Assembly (NCBI GenBank): GCA_022712775.1
Contig: JAFLJZ010000076.1
Coordinates: 1-14,902, forward strand
DNA length: 14,902 nucleotides
Direction of reading: 5' to 3'
Source of the DNA: Sulfurimonas sp.
Lineage (GTDB): Bacteria > Campylobacterota > Campylobacteria > Campylobacterales > Sulfurimonadaceae
Positions 14,845 to 14,902 of the stretch are shown here, one piece after another. Every line of letters begins with the position of its first letter. The stretch's first letter is position 1. A program made the translations under genes and the position numbers. Below the pieces are notes generated by a model. That model did not search any database and was not told the DNA's origin. It saw only the letters and a program-made list of their open reading frames with translations.

Positions 14845-14902
14845 TTACAAATCCTTTTAATTAAGTCTAAATTTTACGCTAACTAATATAATTTTTTATT
14901 AT

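Noticed and set aside
1..14902. Mobile element, prophage, CRISPR or defence island
   Set aside because: No transposase, integrase, phage gene, regularly spaced repeats or defence nuclease was seen. Gene content is chromosomal and uniformly AT-rich.

Overview
The window is an AT-rich, gene-dense stretch of bacterial chromosome. It most likely comes from a Campylobacterota (former Epsilonproteobacteria) organism of the Sulfurimonas, Sulfurovum or Arcobacter type. The clues are the order hslU-era, the Csd6/Pgp2- and Csd4/Pgp1-type peptidoglycan carboxypeptidases typical of that phylum, an epsilon-type YebC, and a transformation/pilus gene order resembling the Campylobacter cts cluster. The genus is inferred; no rRNA or other marker is present.

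Bases 1-12700 are one uninterrupted plus-strand run of 13 genes. Every junction is an overlap of 1-11 bp or a gap of 8-14 bp, so a single long transcription unit, or a few with promoters hidden inside genes, is likely. It has three parts. (a) 1-1120: the 3' end of hslU (protease-unfoldase) and era (ribosome-assembly GTPase). (b) 1110-3413: two secreted peptidoglycan-trimming enzymes, a YkuD-fold L,D-carboxypeptidase (Csd6/Pgp2 type) and an M99 zinc carboxypeptidase (Csd4/Pgp1 type). In relatives these act in sequence, tetrapeptide to tripeptide to dipeptide, and set cell curvature. (c) 3425-12700: a nine-gene MSHA/type IV pilus/type II secretion-like assembly operon. Its order is a GspL-like (fused PilM-PilN) protein, PilO/MshJ-like, PilP/MshK/CtsR-like, MshL-type secretin, MshM/CtsP AAA ATPase, MshN/CtsX-like TPR membrane protein, an unrecognised secreted helical protein, MshE/CtsE assembly ATPase and MshG/CtsF platform protein. 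This matches the MSHA order I-J-K-L-M-N-E-G with one extra gene between N and E. No pilin, prepilin peptidase or retraction ATPase is present, so the machine must take its fibre subunits from elsewhere. DNA uptake or a pseudopilus/pilus are both possible.

Bases 12702-14844 hold three minus-strand genes convergent with the run: an unrecognised secreted coiled-coil protein, yebC (translation/transcription factor) and yigZ (IMPACT family). The yigZ and mshG stop codons are only 1 bp apart. The 73-bp yebC-yigZ gap holds two adjacent inverted repeats. I saw no tRNA, rRNA, insertion sequence, CRISPR array or prophage.

Nothing here is a clearly new defence or mobile system. The most interesting points are the apparent operon coupling of peptidoglycan trimming with a secretin-based machine, the unrecognised gene at 9166-9708, and an assembly ATPase whose MshEN c-di-GMP-binding motifs look degenerate.
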